Positions 21,246 through 32,504 of a DNA stretch of 64,000 bases are shown one piece after another. This stretch comes from Astragalus membranaceus (lineage: Eukaryota > Streptophyta > Magnoliopsida > Fabales > Fabaceae), in assembly GCA_039519185.1 (NCBI GenBank), contig CM076849.1, forward strand, positions 73,713,784 to 73,777,783, in the 5' to 3' direction. The first letter of the stretch is position 1, and the number at the start of each line of letters is the position of its first letter. Made by a program: the position numbers and the translations under genes. A model generated the notes under the pieces. That model made no database searches and was not told where the DNA came from. It saw nothing but the letters and a program-made list of their open reading frames with translations.

Positions 21246-23645
21246 TGTAACACCCCGATAAATTCTAATATATAGAACTACCGAAATGCACTAAATGGCA
21301 TACATCAGAGTAACTTCCTGTTATTGAAATATTGAACACATCTAAAACTTTTGGCAATACATAACATCGGGTTCTCTGGACCTCATAAACTTCCTTGAAA
21401 ATGCTTAAGTTCAAACTTAAGACTCATACATAATCCTGGTGTTCAATAATCCAAAAACATAAAGTAGCGGAAACGATTTTACAACTTGACAATGGAAGTT
21501 ATACAATCAGAACATAGAAACCATAAACGGAAACAAGGTCTAAAACATTAAACTAGGTCTTCAATGACTCCAAGAGTCACACCAGCTAACCATGCTTTAC
21601 CGCCTTTGCTTTCCCCTGTTTCTCTGTAAAAACCACAAATATGAAGGGTGAGATAAACATTATCTCAGTGAGTCCTATCGAGACCCCTTACTACTCTAGC
21701 GGTTCATTATGCCTTGTTTTGAACTCGTGGTCCTAAAAAGCAACCACGTGGAAATACATTCAGTTCCTGTAACCTTCATGCTCATGGCCCTCCTAAGCGA
21801 CACATGAAGCATGCAATCTTTGTTCCATGTTTTTAGCATAACACCTCAGTCTACCTATTTTATAGGCATTCTCTTGACCTTTTGGTGAACCCATCCCGCT
21901 ATTTCTAGTGGGTGAAACAATCTTGAGTCTAGGTTTTGGGGCTCATGACTTCCCCTCCCCTAGTATGCTAACCTCTTAGGGTCGTCACCCTTTTTCCTCT
22001 TGTATTTATTATACATTTTCAGTCTGTGTACCCGCAATGGGCTGTTAGTCATTCCAGTCAAGTACCATGTACCATATCAGTCAATTTCAGTGTATAATAT
22101 CAGTCAAGTACCGTGTACCATATCAGTCAATTACAGTGTATAATATTAGTCAAGTACCGTGTGTTATTATCACTCTTTGACATTTGCACTCTCGCGTTCT
22201 CTAAGAGCGGTTTTCCATTTTTATTCATAACACACAATCTTTCTATCGAACATGCTCAATCTCATATCGTTGTTACCTTTTCATTATTGTGGGACCTTGG
22301 GGAATGGATTAGAAGAGGATTGGGATCATTTGGAATGGATAAAATGCACTTTGAAATTGAAGGTCAGAAAATCTCACACGACCCGTGCGTGTAGGCGCAC
22401 GGCCCGTGCGTGGTTGAACAGTTTGTAGAAATTTTTCCAGGAAGATACGCACGACCCGTGCGACTAAGCGCACGATCCGTGCGTTAGCTACCAGATTTAC
22501 AGAAAGTTTCAGAGACTTACGCACGACCCGTGCTACTGGGCACACGATCCGTGCGCATTTTAAAAATACAGTTCATGTCGTATCAGATGGAGGCGCACGA
22601 CCCGTGCCCAGAGGCACACGATCCGTGTGGCTCCATCAGTTTCCAGAAAACAGATTTTTCAAGGGGTTATTCCATTCCATTCCGATTCCAACTTCCCTTC
22701 CGATCGAGGCCCAAACTCAAACACGCATTAAAATACAATATTATAGCAATCCAATCCAGCACACCCAACAATCAATCAAGAAATTCATAGTTCAATCATG
22801 AGCTTTGGGAAAACGGTTTTCAATATAATTCTTTCGATACCAGAAACGTGTGACAAAAATTTTCAAAAGTGAAGACTCGAAAAACGAACACGTTCCCTAA
22901 GCGAGTTATAGAACTCACCCGAAGTGATGAAAATCACTAAAACGACGAATCTAGCAGTCGACTCGTTCGAATAGCCTCACGAACCGCCCCCGACTCGCTC
23001 CAAAACTGAACCGAACTTCCCAAGGAACTAAGACTCGAACTCAGCAACTCGAATGAGCTTCAAACAGGTTTGTTGCTTTGATGTGAGCTGTGGTACTGAA
23101 TATAGGACTATAACAAAGACATGCAACTATTTGGAGCATCAACACTCCATTTTTGAGCTTGGAGCTTCAAAGGTGCACAAATGGTGATTTGCGATAGAGT
23201 GGGTTGATGGAAGATTTCTGGGCATCAATGTATAGAGGGAGAAGAATGGTGAACAATGGTGGGTTCAGATCTTACATGCATCAAGTTTCCATGGAACTCT
23301 TCTCTCTTCCAAGCCCTCTCTCTCTCGCGAGCTCTCCTCTTTCTCTCTACTCCTCACTTCAGTTTTTCTTTCTTATTTCTGAACTTCCACAAATTAAAGT
23401 GGGTAAGGAGGACTTAGGGTCAGCTGGTCACTTAAACTAGGGAATTTACCCAAATACCCCTTAGCTACTAATTCTATTACTTGGGACATTTTATTACCTA
23501 TGAAGCTTAACTTAACTCATTACTCCTAACACTTACTCAAACAATTATTCACTTAACAAGCATAATTATCCGAATATTATAATAAATATATATAACCTCT
23601 CGCTAATTTTTAATAATTGAAATTAGCCAATTAGGGGATGTTACA
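21246..23645 (-). repeat. E3 3' LTR (2400 bp)
   Basis: It is bounded by TGTAACACCC and GGGATGTTACA. It contains CAGTCAAGTACC(A/G)TGTACC-type tandem repeats at 22055-22165, eight GCACGA(C/T)CCGTGC palindromes at 22375-22630 and a C/T-rich stretch at 23290-23360. Its ORFs reappear unchanged 6962 bp downstream in the other LTR. Confidence 0.96.
22375..22630. repeat. Four pairs of GCACGACCCGTGC palindromes (E3 3' LTR)
   Basis: Pairs start at 22375, 22448, 22520 and 22593, a 72-73 bp period. The first member usually has CGACCCG and the second CGATCCG (CGGCCCG in the first pair). The arms CGCACG/CGTGCG form an inverted repeat around a 3-nt centre. The same array is at 29337-29592 in the other LTR. 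Confidence 0.9.
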
Positions 23646-23660
23646 ATCACCCCAACTTCT
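23646..23660 (-). other. E3 polypurine tract
   Basis: On the minus strand this reads AAGTTGGGGTGAT directly before the 3' LTR. It shares AAGTTGGGG with the tracts of E2 and E4, which supports kinship. Confidence 0.85.
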
Positions 23661-23693
23661 AAAATTTTGTCCTCAAAATTGACAAAACATACC

Positions 23694-26600
23694 TTACTCG
23701 AACAAATACGGATATTTCTCCCGCATGCTCTCCTCTACTTCCCATGTCGCTTCGTCAGGTGACACACCGTCCCAAAGCACCTTGACAATAGGAATTGACC
23801 TCGTCCGGAGCGTTTTCTCGCCACGTTCGATGATCCTGATTGGGGTAGGATGATAAGATAGATCCGTTCTGATGTCAATCGCTTCATGGCTTAATGGTTG
23901 ATTCGGATCATGAATATATTTCCTTAGCTGCGATACATGAAACACATCATGTAATCTGGACAATTCTGGAGGTAAGGCAATGCGATACGCTACCGGCCCA
24001 ACTCGCTCGATAATCTGGAAGGGTCCGACATACCGAGGACTGAGCTTCTTTGCTCGCAAAGCAATACCGGTCCCAATGGTTGGAGAAAGTTTCAAAAAGA
24101 CATGATCTCCTTCTTCGAATTCTAGCGGCCTTCTCCTCTTATCCGCATAACTCTTTTGCCGACTCTGCGCGGCTTTCATCCTTTCTCTGATTTGACGGAT
24201 CTTCTCCGTAGTCTCCCGGACTAAATCTGGTCCCAACAATCTCTGCTCACCTACATCCCACCAACACAATGGTGTTCTGCACTTCCTTCCATACAATGCT
24301 TCATATGGAGCCATTCCGATACTAGAATGATAACTGTTGTTGTATGAGAATTCCACCAATGGAAGGTGATCCTCCCATCTGCCTCCACTATCGAGTACAC
24401 AAGCTCTCAACATATCCTCCAATGTCTGGATTGTCCTCTCAGTCTGCCCGTCTGTCTGAGGATGGTAAGCAGTGCTAACACACACTTTTGTTCCCAACGC
24501 CATGTTCAATGCTCTCCAAAATCGAGATGTAAACTTGGGATCTCGATCACAGATGATACTTGTAGGGATTCCATGCAACTTAACAATATTCTTGAGATAT
24601 TCATCTGCTAACCTAGCAACCTTGTGAGTCGAACGCACTGGAATAAAATGAGCGGACTTGGTCAGGCGATCCACCACTACCCAAATAGAATCATTTCCGG
24701 TTTGGGACCGCGGCAATCCCATGACAAAATCCATAGATATGCTTTCCCATTTCCATTCAGGTACATTCAACGGTTGTAACTGGCCGCCTGGCTTCCGGTG
24801 CTCTATCTTAACCTTTTGACAAGTCAAGCATCGAGACACAAACTCTGCTATATCCACTTTCATGCCCGGCCACCAGTATAATTGCTTCAAATCTCGATAC
24901 ATCTTGGTAGACCCAGGATGTATTGAGAACTGACTCTTATGAGCCTCCTCTAAAACTTGCCTCTTCACATCCTCATCATTTGGCACACAGATTCTGCCAT
25001 CAAAACAAATTACACCATCACCGTCTTCGGTGTAGTTCGGCAATCTCTTCTGCGCTTGCAGTTCTACATCACCTTCTTGGGCTGAGCGAATTAGATTCCT
25101 CAATGAACTTGAAATCTGAATGTGACTCAACACCAACCTGTTCCTTCTCGACTTAACTCTCAAATTGAGGTCTCTGAATGATTCCAACAATGACATCTCG
25201 TGCATCATCAGCCTTGCAGTATGGATAGACTTTCTGCTTAAAGCATCGGCAACAACATTAGCCTTACCAGGATGGTACTTCAATTCAAAATCATAATCTT
25301 TCAGGAATTCTACCCATCTCCTCTGTCTGTTGTTCAGCTCCTTTTGGTCAAACAAATACTTCAGACTTTTGTGGTCACTAAAGACTTCGAAACGAGACCC
25401 ATACAGGTAATGTCTCCAAATCTTTAGGGCAAACACAATCGCCGCCAACTCCAAATCATGAGTTGGGTAATTCTCTTCATGGGGCTTCAACTGCCTGGAG
25501 GCATAAGCAACTACTTGTCGATTTTGCATTAGGACACATCCTAAACCCTTACCAGAAGCGTCGCAATATATTTGGAATCCTACTGACGGATCAGGAAGAA
25601 TCAGGATAGGTGCAGAAGTCAAACGACCCTTCAATTCCGTGAAACAATTTTCACAGTCTGAGTCCCAAACAAACGGATGACCCTTGCGAGTTAACCGAGT
25701 GAGTGGAAGAACCAGCTGGGAAAATCCTTGAATGAATCTTCGATAATACCCCGCTAATCCCAAGAAACTTCTTACCTCAGTAACCGTAGACGGCTGTTCC
25801 CAGTCTACCACAGCTTCGATCTTACTGGGATCCACTGCAACACCCGTCCTAGATATTACATGGCCCAGAAACTTAACTTCGGGCATCCAGAAATCACATT
25901 TGGACGGCTTAGCATACAACTTCTTCTCTCGGAGTACGTTCAGAACAATTCGGAGATGTTGCACATGCTCCTCAATCGTCTTAGAGAACACCAAGATATC
26001 ATCGATGAACACTACCACAAACTGATCCAGATAAGGATTAAAAATTCGATTCATATAATCCATAAATACAGCTGGAGCATTGGTCAAACCGAAGGGCATC
26101 ACTACGAATTCATAGTGTCCATATCTCGTACGGAAAGCGGTCTTCGGGACGTCCAAAGCTCGAACCCTGATTTGGTGATAACCGGACCTTAAATCAATCT
26201 TTGAAAATACAGAAGCTCCCCTCAACTGATCTAGCAAATCATCAATTCTCGGTAGAGGGTACTTGTTCTTGACAGTCACTTTATTCAACTGACGATAATC
26301 GATACACAATCTCATACTTCCGTCCTTCTTCTTGACAAGCAACACTGGAGCACCCCATGGTGAGGCACTCGGCCGGATGAACCGCTTGGAAATTAGTTCT
26401 TCCAGTTGAACTTTCAATTCCCTCAACTCTAATGGCGACATTCGATATGGGGCTATAGAAATAGGTCCAGTGCCTGGAACCAATTCTATAGAAAATTCCA
26501 CCTCACGATCCGGAGGAAATGAAGGAACTTCATCGGGAAACACATCAAGAAACTCATTAACAACTTGCACAGAAGATAAATCCTGACCTGTCTCAGTGGA

Positions 26601-28061
26601 TGCAGACAGCATCATGACGTAAGCTTCCGCGCCTTGGAATAGATAGTTACTGGCCGATGTGAAAGAAATAACAGCTTCAGAATTTGGCGGTTGTAGCTCC
26701 ACTGATTCGGAGGCAAAACCGATAGTTCGATGGAAGCAATCTATAGTCACATGGTTGGCCGTCATCCAACTCATTCCTAGGACGACATCCATGCCCTTCA
26801 TTGGTAAACAAATGAAGTCTACTACAAAATTCCTGTCTCCTATGGATAGAAGACAATTTTCACATATCGCTTGAGTCTGAACACTACCCTCAGCAGCAGT
26901 CTTAATGGAGATTGGTTGAGGCAAGGGAGTTAAAGCCAATCCCAACCGTTCGGCACAAACTTTTGATATAAAACAATGAGTCGCACCTGAATCATATAAA
27001 ATACTAACGGAGTTATTAAAAAGAGATCCCATACCCCTTAGTAGATTATCTGACGGTGTGACCTTCTGGGCGTCTAAGGTGTAAACTCTCCCATGAGTTG
27101 TAGTAGCAGCAGGGTTACTTCCTTGACTCTTCTCTTTCTCTGGGCAGTCCCGTGCAAAATGGCCGTCTTTCTTGCAGAAATAACACTGGTTGGATCCCAT
27201 CTGGCACTTACCCTGATGGTACTTTCCACAGTTGGAACACGTACTGAATTTTGAGGAGTTCGATGACTGAACCTGTTTCCCTTTGTTGTAGTTGTGTCTG
27301 GGACCCGTCTGATGGTTAGATGATCCAACATTCTTCTTATTCTGATGGAATACTTTTCTGCTTGCATATAACCTCTTCAAGTCACTCTCAGCTATGTGTG
27401 CTTGTTGAACCATGGCAGCATAGTTAGTATAGGCAAAAGAACTCAAACTCTGAGCAATGTCTTCCCTTAGCCCATACTTGAACCTTTCGGTTTTCCACTT
27501 GTCATTGGGAGCATACCCGGCCAAACCGAAGAATTGATATAACTCTTCAAACTTAGCCGCGTACTGACCCACAGTTGAACTTCCTTGAGTGAGAGTCAGA
27601 AACTCGTTCTCCTTGTCGAACCTCATGGCTGTTGGAAAGAACTGCTCCAAAAATACCTGCTTGAAATGTTCCCAAGTCTGGGGAGTACCCAGAGTTACCA
27701 TCATGGCTTTGGCATTAGTCCACCAGTTGTTAGCTTCTCCTTTAAGCATATGAGTTGCCAATCTCAACTTGTCATCATCAGTTACTTGCATAGCTACGAA
27801 GATCTTCTCTATATCATCTAGCCAATGCTGAGCTTCCATAACATCCGGTCCTCCTCGGAACTCAGACGGCTTCATTTTCAGGAACTCAGAGAAAACCCTC
27901 CTTGGGTCAGCTTGAGGCTCAGGGACTTGCTGGGGCTGAGCTTGAGCATTCTGTTGCATCTGCAGCATATCTTCCATCATCTTCTGTTGCCTCTCGATCA
28001 CGTTCTGCATCCATGCAGAATGCGGATCAACTGGTGGGTTATTCCTCGATCCTCCTGCCAT
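23694..28061 (-). CDS. E3 Gag-Pol polyprotein, intact (1455 aa)
   Basis: The start chosen is MAGGSRNNPP at 28061. The frame is open 48 codons further upstream, but that stretch crosses the primer binding site. Gag domain lies at about residues 75-175, knuckles at 275-306 (CSNCGKYHQGKC and CYFCKKDGHFARDC) and protease DSGA at 357-360. RT spans about 545-745 with FIDD at 685-688, and RNase H has its first Asp at 834. Integrase has H1041, H1048, C1078, C1081 and the triad D1111, D1172, E1208. A chromodomain-like tail covers about 1390-1455. No stop or frameshift is present. The polyprotein would be cleaved by its protease to make particles, copy RNA and integrate. It is a mobile-element gene, not a host gene. 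Confidence 0.96.
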   Translation of the reverse strand: MAGGSRNNPPVDPHSAWMQNVIERQQKMMEDMLQMQQNAQAQPQQVPEPQADPRRVFSEFLKMKPSEFRGGPDVMEAQHWLDDIEKIFVAMQVTDDDKLRLATHMLKGEANNWWTNAKAMMVTLGTPQTWEHFKQVFLEQFFPTAMRFDKENEFLTLTQGSSTVGQYAAKFEELYQFFGLAGYAPNDKWKTERFKYGLREDIAQSLSSFAYTNYAAMVQQAHIAESDLKRLYASRKVFHQNKKNVGSSNHQTGPRHNYNKGKQVQSSNSSKFSTCSNCGKYHQGKCQMGSNQCYFCKKDGHFARDCPEKEKSQGSNPAATTTHGRVYTLDAQKVTPSDNLLRGMGSLFNNSVSILYDSGATHCFISKVCAERLGLALTPLPQPISIKTAAEGSVQTQAICENCLLSIGDRNFVVDFICLPMKGMDVVLGMSWMTANHVTIDCFHRTIGFASESVELQPPNSEAVISFTSASNYLFQGAEAYVMMLSASTETGQDLSSVQVVNEFLDVFPDEVPSFPPDREVEFSIELVPGTGPISIAPYRMSPLELRELKVQLEELISKRFIRPSASPWGAPVLLVKKKDGSMRLCIDYRQLNKVTVKNKYPLPRIDDLLDQLRGASVFSKIDLRSGYHQIRVRALDVPKTAFRTRYGHYEFVVMPFGLTNAPAVFMDYMNRIFNPYLDQFVVVFIDDILVFSKTIEEHVQHLRIVLNVLREKKLYAKPSKCDFWMPEVKFLGHVISRTGVAVDPSKIEAVVDWEQPSTVTEVRSFLGLAGYYRRFIQGFSQLVLPLTRLTRKGHPFVWDSDCENCFTELKGRLTSAPILILPDPSVGFQIYCDASGKGLGCVLMQNRQVVAYASRQLKPHEENYPTHDLELAAIVFALKIWRHYLYGSRFEVFSDHKSLKYLFDQKELNNRQRRWVEFLKDYDFELKYHPGKANVVADALSRKSIHTARLMMHEMSLLESFRDLNLRVKSRRNRLVLSHIQISSSLRNLIRSAQEGDVELQAQKRLPNYTEDGDGVICFDGRICVPNDEDVKRQVLEEAHKSQFSIHPGSTKMYRDLKQLYWWPGMKVDIAEFVSRCLTCQKVKIEHRKPGGQLQPLNVPEWKWESISMDFVMGLPRSQTGNDSIWVVVDRLTKSAHFIPVRSTHKVARLADEYLKNIVKLHGIPTSIICDRDPKFTSRFWRALNMALGTKVCVSTAYHPQTDGQTERTIQTLEDMLRACVLDSGGRWEDHLPLVEFSYNNSYHSSIGMAPYEALYGRKCRTPLCWWDVGEQRLLGPDLVRETTEKIRQIRERMKAAQSRQKSYADKRRRPLEFEEGDHVFLKLSPTIGTGIALRAKKLSPRYVGPFQIIERVGPVAYRIALPPELSRLHDVFHVSQLRKYIHDPNQPLSHEAIDIRTDLSYHPTPIRIIERGEKTLRTRSIPIVKVLWDGVSPDEATWEVEESMREKYPYLFE

Positions 28062-28192
28062 AATTCTGCAAATGATACACCAAGTATTAAGTTGATCAGT
28101 CTCAATGTCTCTTAGTATCACAAGAAGCAAGATAGCAGAGTTACTCGAGGGACAAAACCACCCTAACTGTCTAAGCCCGACTAGGTCGAACT

Positions 28193-28204
28193 GCTCTGAT
28201 ACCA
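28193..28204 (-). other. E3 primer binding site (initiator tRNA-Met)
   Basis: The minus strand reads TGGTATCAGAGC, an exact match, 3 bp inside the 5' LTR. Confidence 0.94.
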
Positions 28205-28207
28205 TAA

Positions 28208-30607
28208 TGTAACACCCCGATAAATTCTAATATATAGAACTACCGAAATGCACTAAATGGCATACATCAGAGTAACTTCCTGTTATTGAAATATTGAACA
28301 CATCTAAAACTTTTGGCAATACATAACATCGGGTTCTCTGGACCTCATAAACTTCCTTGAAAATGCTTAAGTTCAAACTTAAGACTCATACATAATCCTG
28401 GTGTTCAATAATCCAAAAACATAAAGTAGCGGAAACGATTTTACAACTTGACAATGGAAGTTATACAATCAGAACATAGAAACCATAAACGGAAACAAGG
28501 TCTAAAACATTAAACTAGGTCTTCAATGACTCCAAGAGTCACACCAGCTAACCATGCTTTACCGCCTTTGCTTTCCCCTGTTTCTCTGTAAAAACCACAA
28601 ATATGAAGGGTGAGATAAACATTATCTCAGTGAGTCCTATCGAGACCCCTTACTACTCTAGCGGTTCATTATGCCTTGTTTTGAACTCGTGGTCCTAAAA
28701 AGCAACCACGTGGAAATACATTCAGTTCCTGTAACCTTCATGCTCATGGCCCTCCTAAGCGACACATGAAGCATGCAATCTTTGTTCCATGTTTTTAGCA
28801 TAACACCTCAGTCTACCTATTTTATAGGCATTCTCTTGACCTTTTGGTGAACCCATCCCGCTATTTCTAGTGGGTGAAACAATCTTGAGTCTAGGTTTTG
28901 GGGCTCATGACTTCCCCTCCCCTAGTATGCTAACCTCTTAGGGTCGTCACCCTTTTTCCTCTTGTATTTATTATACATTTTCAGTCTGTGTACCCGCAAT
29001 GGGCTGTTAGTCATTCCAGTCAAGTACCATGTACCATATCAGTCAATTTCAGTGTATAATATCAGTCAAGTACCGTGTACCATATCAGTCAATTACAGTG
29101 TATAATATTAGTCAAGTACCGTGTGTTATTATCACTCTTTGACATTTGCACTCTCGCGTTCTCTAAGAGCGGTTTTCCATTTTTATTCATAACACACAAT
29201 CTTTCTATCGAACATGCTCAATCTCATATCGTTGTTACCTTTTCATTATTGTGGGACCTTGGGGAATGGATTAGAAGAGGATTGGGATCATTTGGAATGG
29301 ATAAAATGCACTTTGAAATTGAAGGTCAGAAAATCTCACACGACCCGTGCGTGTAGGCGCACGGCCCGTGCGTGGTTGAACAGTTTGTAGAAATTTTTCC
29401 AGGAAGATACGCACGACCCGTGCGACTAAGCGCACGATCCGTGCGTTAGCTACCAGATTTACAGAAAGTTTCAGAGACTTACGCACGACCCGTGCTACTG
29501 GGCACACGATCCGTGCGCATTTTAAAAATACAGTTCATGTCGTATCAGATGGAGGCGCACGACCCGTGCCCAGAGGCACACGATCCGTGTGGCTCCATCA
29601 GTTTCCAGAAAACAGATTTTTCAAGGGGTTATTCCATTCCATTCCGATTCCAACTTCCCTTCCGATCGAGGCCCAAACTCAAACACGCATTAAAATACAA
29701 TATTATAGCAATCCAATCCAGCACACCCAACAATCAATCAAGAAATTCATAGTTCAATCATGAGCTTTGGGAAAACGGTTTTCAATATAATTCTTTCGAT
29801 ACCAGAAACGTGTGACAAAAATTTTCAAAAGTGAAGACTCGAAAAACGAACACGTTCCCTAAGCGAGTTATAGAACTCACCCGAAGTGATGAAAATCACT
29901 AAAACGACGAATCTAGCAGTCGACTCGTTCGAATAGCCTCACGAACCGCCCCCGACTCGCTCCAAAACTGAACCGAACTTCCCAAGGAACTAAGACTCGA
30001 ACTCAGCAACTCGAATGAGCTTCAAACAGGTTTGTTGCTTTGATGTGAGCTGTGGTACTGAATATAGGACTATAACAAAGACATGCAACTATTTGGAGCA
30101 TCAACACTCCATTTTTGAGCTTGGAGCTTCAAAGGTGCACAAATGGTGATTTGCGATAGAGTGGGTTGATGGAAGATTTCTGGGCATCAATGTATAGAGG
30201 GAGAAGAATGGTGAACAATGGTGGGTTCAGATCTTACATGCATCAAGTTTCCATGGAACTCTTCTCTCTTCCAAGCCCTCTCTCTCTCGCGAGCTCTCCT
30301 CTTTCTCTCTACTCCTCACTTCAGTTTTTCTTTCTTATTTCTGAACTTCCACAAATTAAAGTGGGTAAGGAGGACTTAGGGTCAGCTGGTCACTTAAACT
30401 AGGGAATTTACCCAAATACCCCTTAGCTACTAATTCTATTACTTGGGACATTTTATTACCTATGAAGCTTAACTTAACTCATTACTCCTAACACTTACTC
30501 AAACAATTATTCACTTAACAAGCATAATTATCCGAATATTATAATAAATATATATAACCTCTCGCTAATTTTTAATAATTGAAATTAGCCAATTAGGGGA
30601 TGTTACA
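28208..30607 (-). repeat. E3 5' LTR (2400 bp)
   Basis: It has the same length as the 3' LTR and the same sequence wherever compared. As the 5' LTR in this orientation it should carry the promoter, reading leftward. The palindrome array lies at 29337-29592 within it. Confidence 0.96.
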
Positions 30608-30895
30608 TCACCCTTTTGCCTTCTGAGAAGGGGGATCTCACCCTCTTGCCTTGTGGAAAAAGGGAATCTCACCCTTTTTCTTTGTGGAAAAGGGGATGTC
30701 GCCCTTTTGCCTTGTGAGAAGGGGGATCTCACCCTTTTTTGCCTTGTGGAAAAGGGGATCTCGCCCTTTTGCCTTCTGAGAAGGGGGATCTCTCCCGCTT
30801 GCCTTGTGAAGAGAGGGATCTCGCCCTTTTTCCTTCTAGGAAAGGGGATCTCGCCCTCTTGCCTCGTGGAGAGAGGAATCTCGCCATCTCCTATT
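30608..30895 (+). repeat. 30-bp minisatellite, right part
   Basis: This continues the array cut by E3 with the same two alternating unit types, about nine units. Units become more variable to the right (for example GAGAGAGGGATCTCG). Confidence 0.9.
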
Positions 30896-31039
30896 CTATA
30901 GGCTATAACATTGGCTATGGTAGTCCGATCGAGGCATGCAAACATGCGTTGAAAAGAAAGAAGAAGAGCTACAACTCTTATGTTGAGTGCGAAACCCAAT
31001 TCTGATGTCTTGAGGGTCTAAACTGCGATGGGTCGCCCT

Positions 31040-31410
31040 TGCACTTATTTTAGGAGGGGATCTCGTCCATGAGGACTAAGATCTCGCCCTCTCATTTATT
31101 TTGGGAGGGGATCTTGCCCTCTCTTATTTTAGGAGGGGATCTCGCCCACGAGGACTAAAATCTCGCTCTCTCTTATTTTTGAAGAGGATCTCACCCACGA
31201 GGACTACGATCTCACCCTCTCTCTTATTTTAAGAGGGGATCTCGCCCACGAGGACTAAGTTCTCGCTCTCTCATATTTTTGAAGAGGATCTCACCCACGA
31301 GGAGTGAATCTTGCCCTCTCAATTATTTTAGGAGCCAATCTCCCCCACAAAGACTAAGATCTTTCCCTCTCTCTTATTTTTGGAGGGGATCTCGCGCAAT
31401 CTCACATTTT
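31040..31410 (+). repeat. Second tandem array, 48-50 bp units
   Basis: About seven imperfect units contain TTATTTTAGGAGGGGATCTC, then GCCCACGAGGACTAAGATC. They share the GGGATCTCGCCC core with the 30-bp array, so the two probably have a common origin. Isolated related motifs recur at 33985-34060 and 34480-34560. Confidence 0.85.
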
Positions 31411-31689
31411 GGGCAAGCATCACGCCCAATATCTTCCCCAGATGACAAGAAACCTTATTTCGACGATTTTTAAATTCATGCGTGGTAAGTAAAACCAGCG
31501 TTGCAACGACATCAACAATTCAAACAACACCAACAATTCGATTTAACACGAGTACCAAAGTAAATGTCACCATAGAGGAGTCCGGCTATTCAAAGTGCAA
31601 AAACATAAGCCAACTGAGGCCATCAATTCAGCAAAATTTTAAAGGAAATACATAACTTAAAGAAATTCAAAGCACTAAACACAGTCAAG
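31411..31689. other. Spacer between tandem array and antisense ORF
   Basis: No gene is seen. The sequence is rich in CAACAA-type motifs and is probably the 3' untranslated part of the antisense ORF or of the element. Confidence 0.4.
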
Positions 31690-31830
31690 GTGAGGAAGGT
31701 GCAACGACATCAAAGTCGGTCTTGTTGGCAAGAAAACTGACGATCCTCCCACCTTGAACTTTGTGCTCAATCGGGAAAATCTGAGGATCCAAGTCCATCT
31801 CCGGGTACAAACAAGACACTTAGTCTAAGC

Positions 31831-32504
31831 CAGTGTTATCAGACCCGGACCGGCCATCGACCCGGTCAAGGCACCGGGTCACTAGACCCGGGGTCGGACC
31901 GCGGGTCTCTAGCCGGACCGGCATGACCCGGTCTATATTAAATAAATTCAAAAAATTATAATATATACTAAGAAAGTATACATTTATTAATATAGAAATT
32001 TTATTATAATTTTATTTATAATTATACATTTACTAACATGTTTATGAGTGTTGAACTTGAATCAATTTGTCAAAAAAATGTGTGTTTAATCAAAACTATT
32101 AATGAAAGAATGTGCAAAAAAAATTAACATATCCGGAATTGATTATATTTAATGAATGCGGGACAGTATCAACAAATAATAGATAGCTTAGTGGTTAAAA
32201 AGTTGAAATGTTGAATACTAGGGAGTGGGTTCGAACCCCACCCAAGCCTTTTTTGTGAAAACATGCAAAATTTATAATTGGTTCATCTAAAAAAAAAAAA
32301 AAAAAAAAAAAAGAGGATCAACCGGTCCGACCACCGGTCCGACCACCGGTCCGACCCGGTTTCCACCGGATTTTCACCGGTCCGATGACGTCATCACCGG
32401 GCCAACTGCAGATCCGGTCCTACACGCTGCCCGGCCCGGGAAGACCACCGGGTCCCGGTCCGACCGGTCCGACCGGCCGGTCCGGACCGGTTCTGATAAC
32501 ACTG
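31831..32504. mobile_element. hAT-type MITE (674 bp) with 8-bp target duplication
   Basis: Terminal inverted repeats begin CAGTGTTATCAGA and continue into CCGG-rich sequence on both sides. The target duplication GTCTAAGC (31823-31830 and 32505-32512) is perfect and 8 bp long, as expected for hAT. There is no transposase gene. Both ends are dominated by ACCGGTCCG repeats. A tRNA-like promoter and a poly(A) run lie inside. Confidence 0.93.
32184..32312 (+). other. tRNA-like pol III promoter plus poly(A), inside the hAT MITE
   Basis: TAGCTTAGTGG (32184-32194) fits the A box. GGTTCGAACCC (32228-32238) fits the B box, 33 nt further on. A run of 24 A residues follows at 32289-32312. The arrangement is that of a SINE: tRNA-like head, short body, A tail. 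No cloverleaf is evident, so I do not call it a working tRNA gene. Confidence 0.6.

Larger units (their letters stand above)
21246..30607 (-). mobile_element. E3: intact Tekay/Del-like Ty3/gypsy retrotransposon (9362 bp)
   Basis: It is complete, with 2400-bp LTRs at 21246-23645 and 28208-30607 that have equal length and show no differences where I compared them. A 5-bp target duplication TCACC lies at 21241-21245 and 30608-30612. A primer site, one uninterrupted Gag-Pol frame and a polypurine tract are all present. It sits within a minisatellite whose units resume on the other side. Every part needed for transposition is present, so this is a very young, potentially competent copy. Confidence 0.97.

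Noticed and set aside
20797..21261. Frame with KGDLTLLPCG-type peptide repeats
   Set aside because: It is the translation of the 30-bp minisatellite. The same array gives open frames on both strands because the unit length is divisible by three.
22113..22394. 93-codon frame repeated exactly at 29075-29356
   Set aside because: It occurs in both E3 LTRs, so duplication reflects LTR identity, and it has no domain.
30565..31005. Overlapping repeat-rich frames on both strands, also looking CRISPR-like in periodicity
   Set aside because: These are translations of the minisatellite. Units are contiguous with no unique spacers, and the genome is eukaryotic, so it is neither a gene nor CRISPR.
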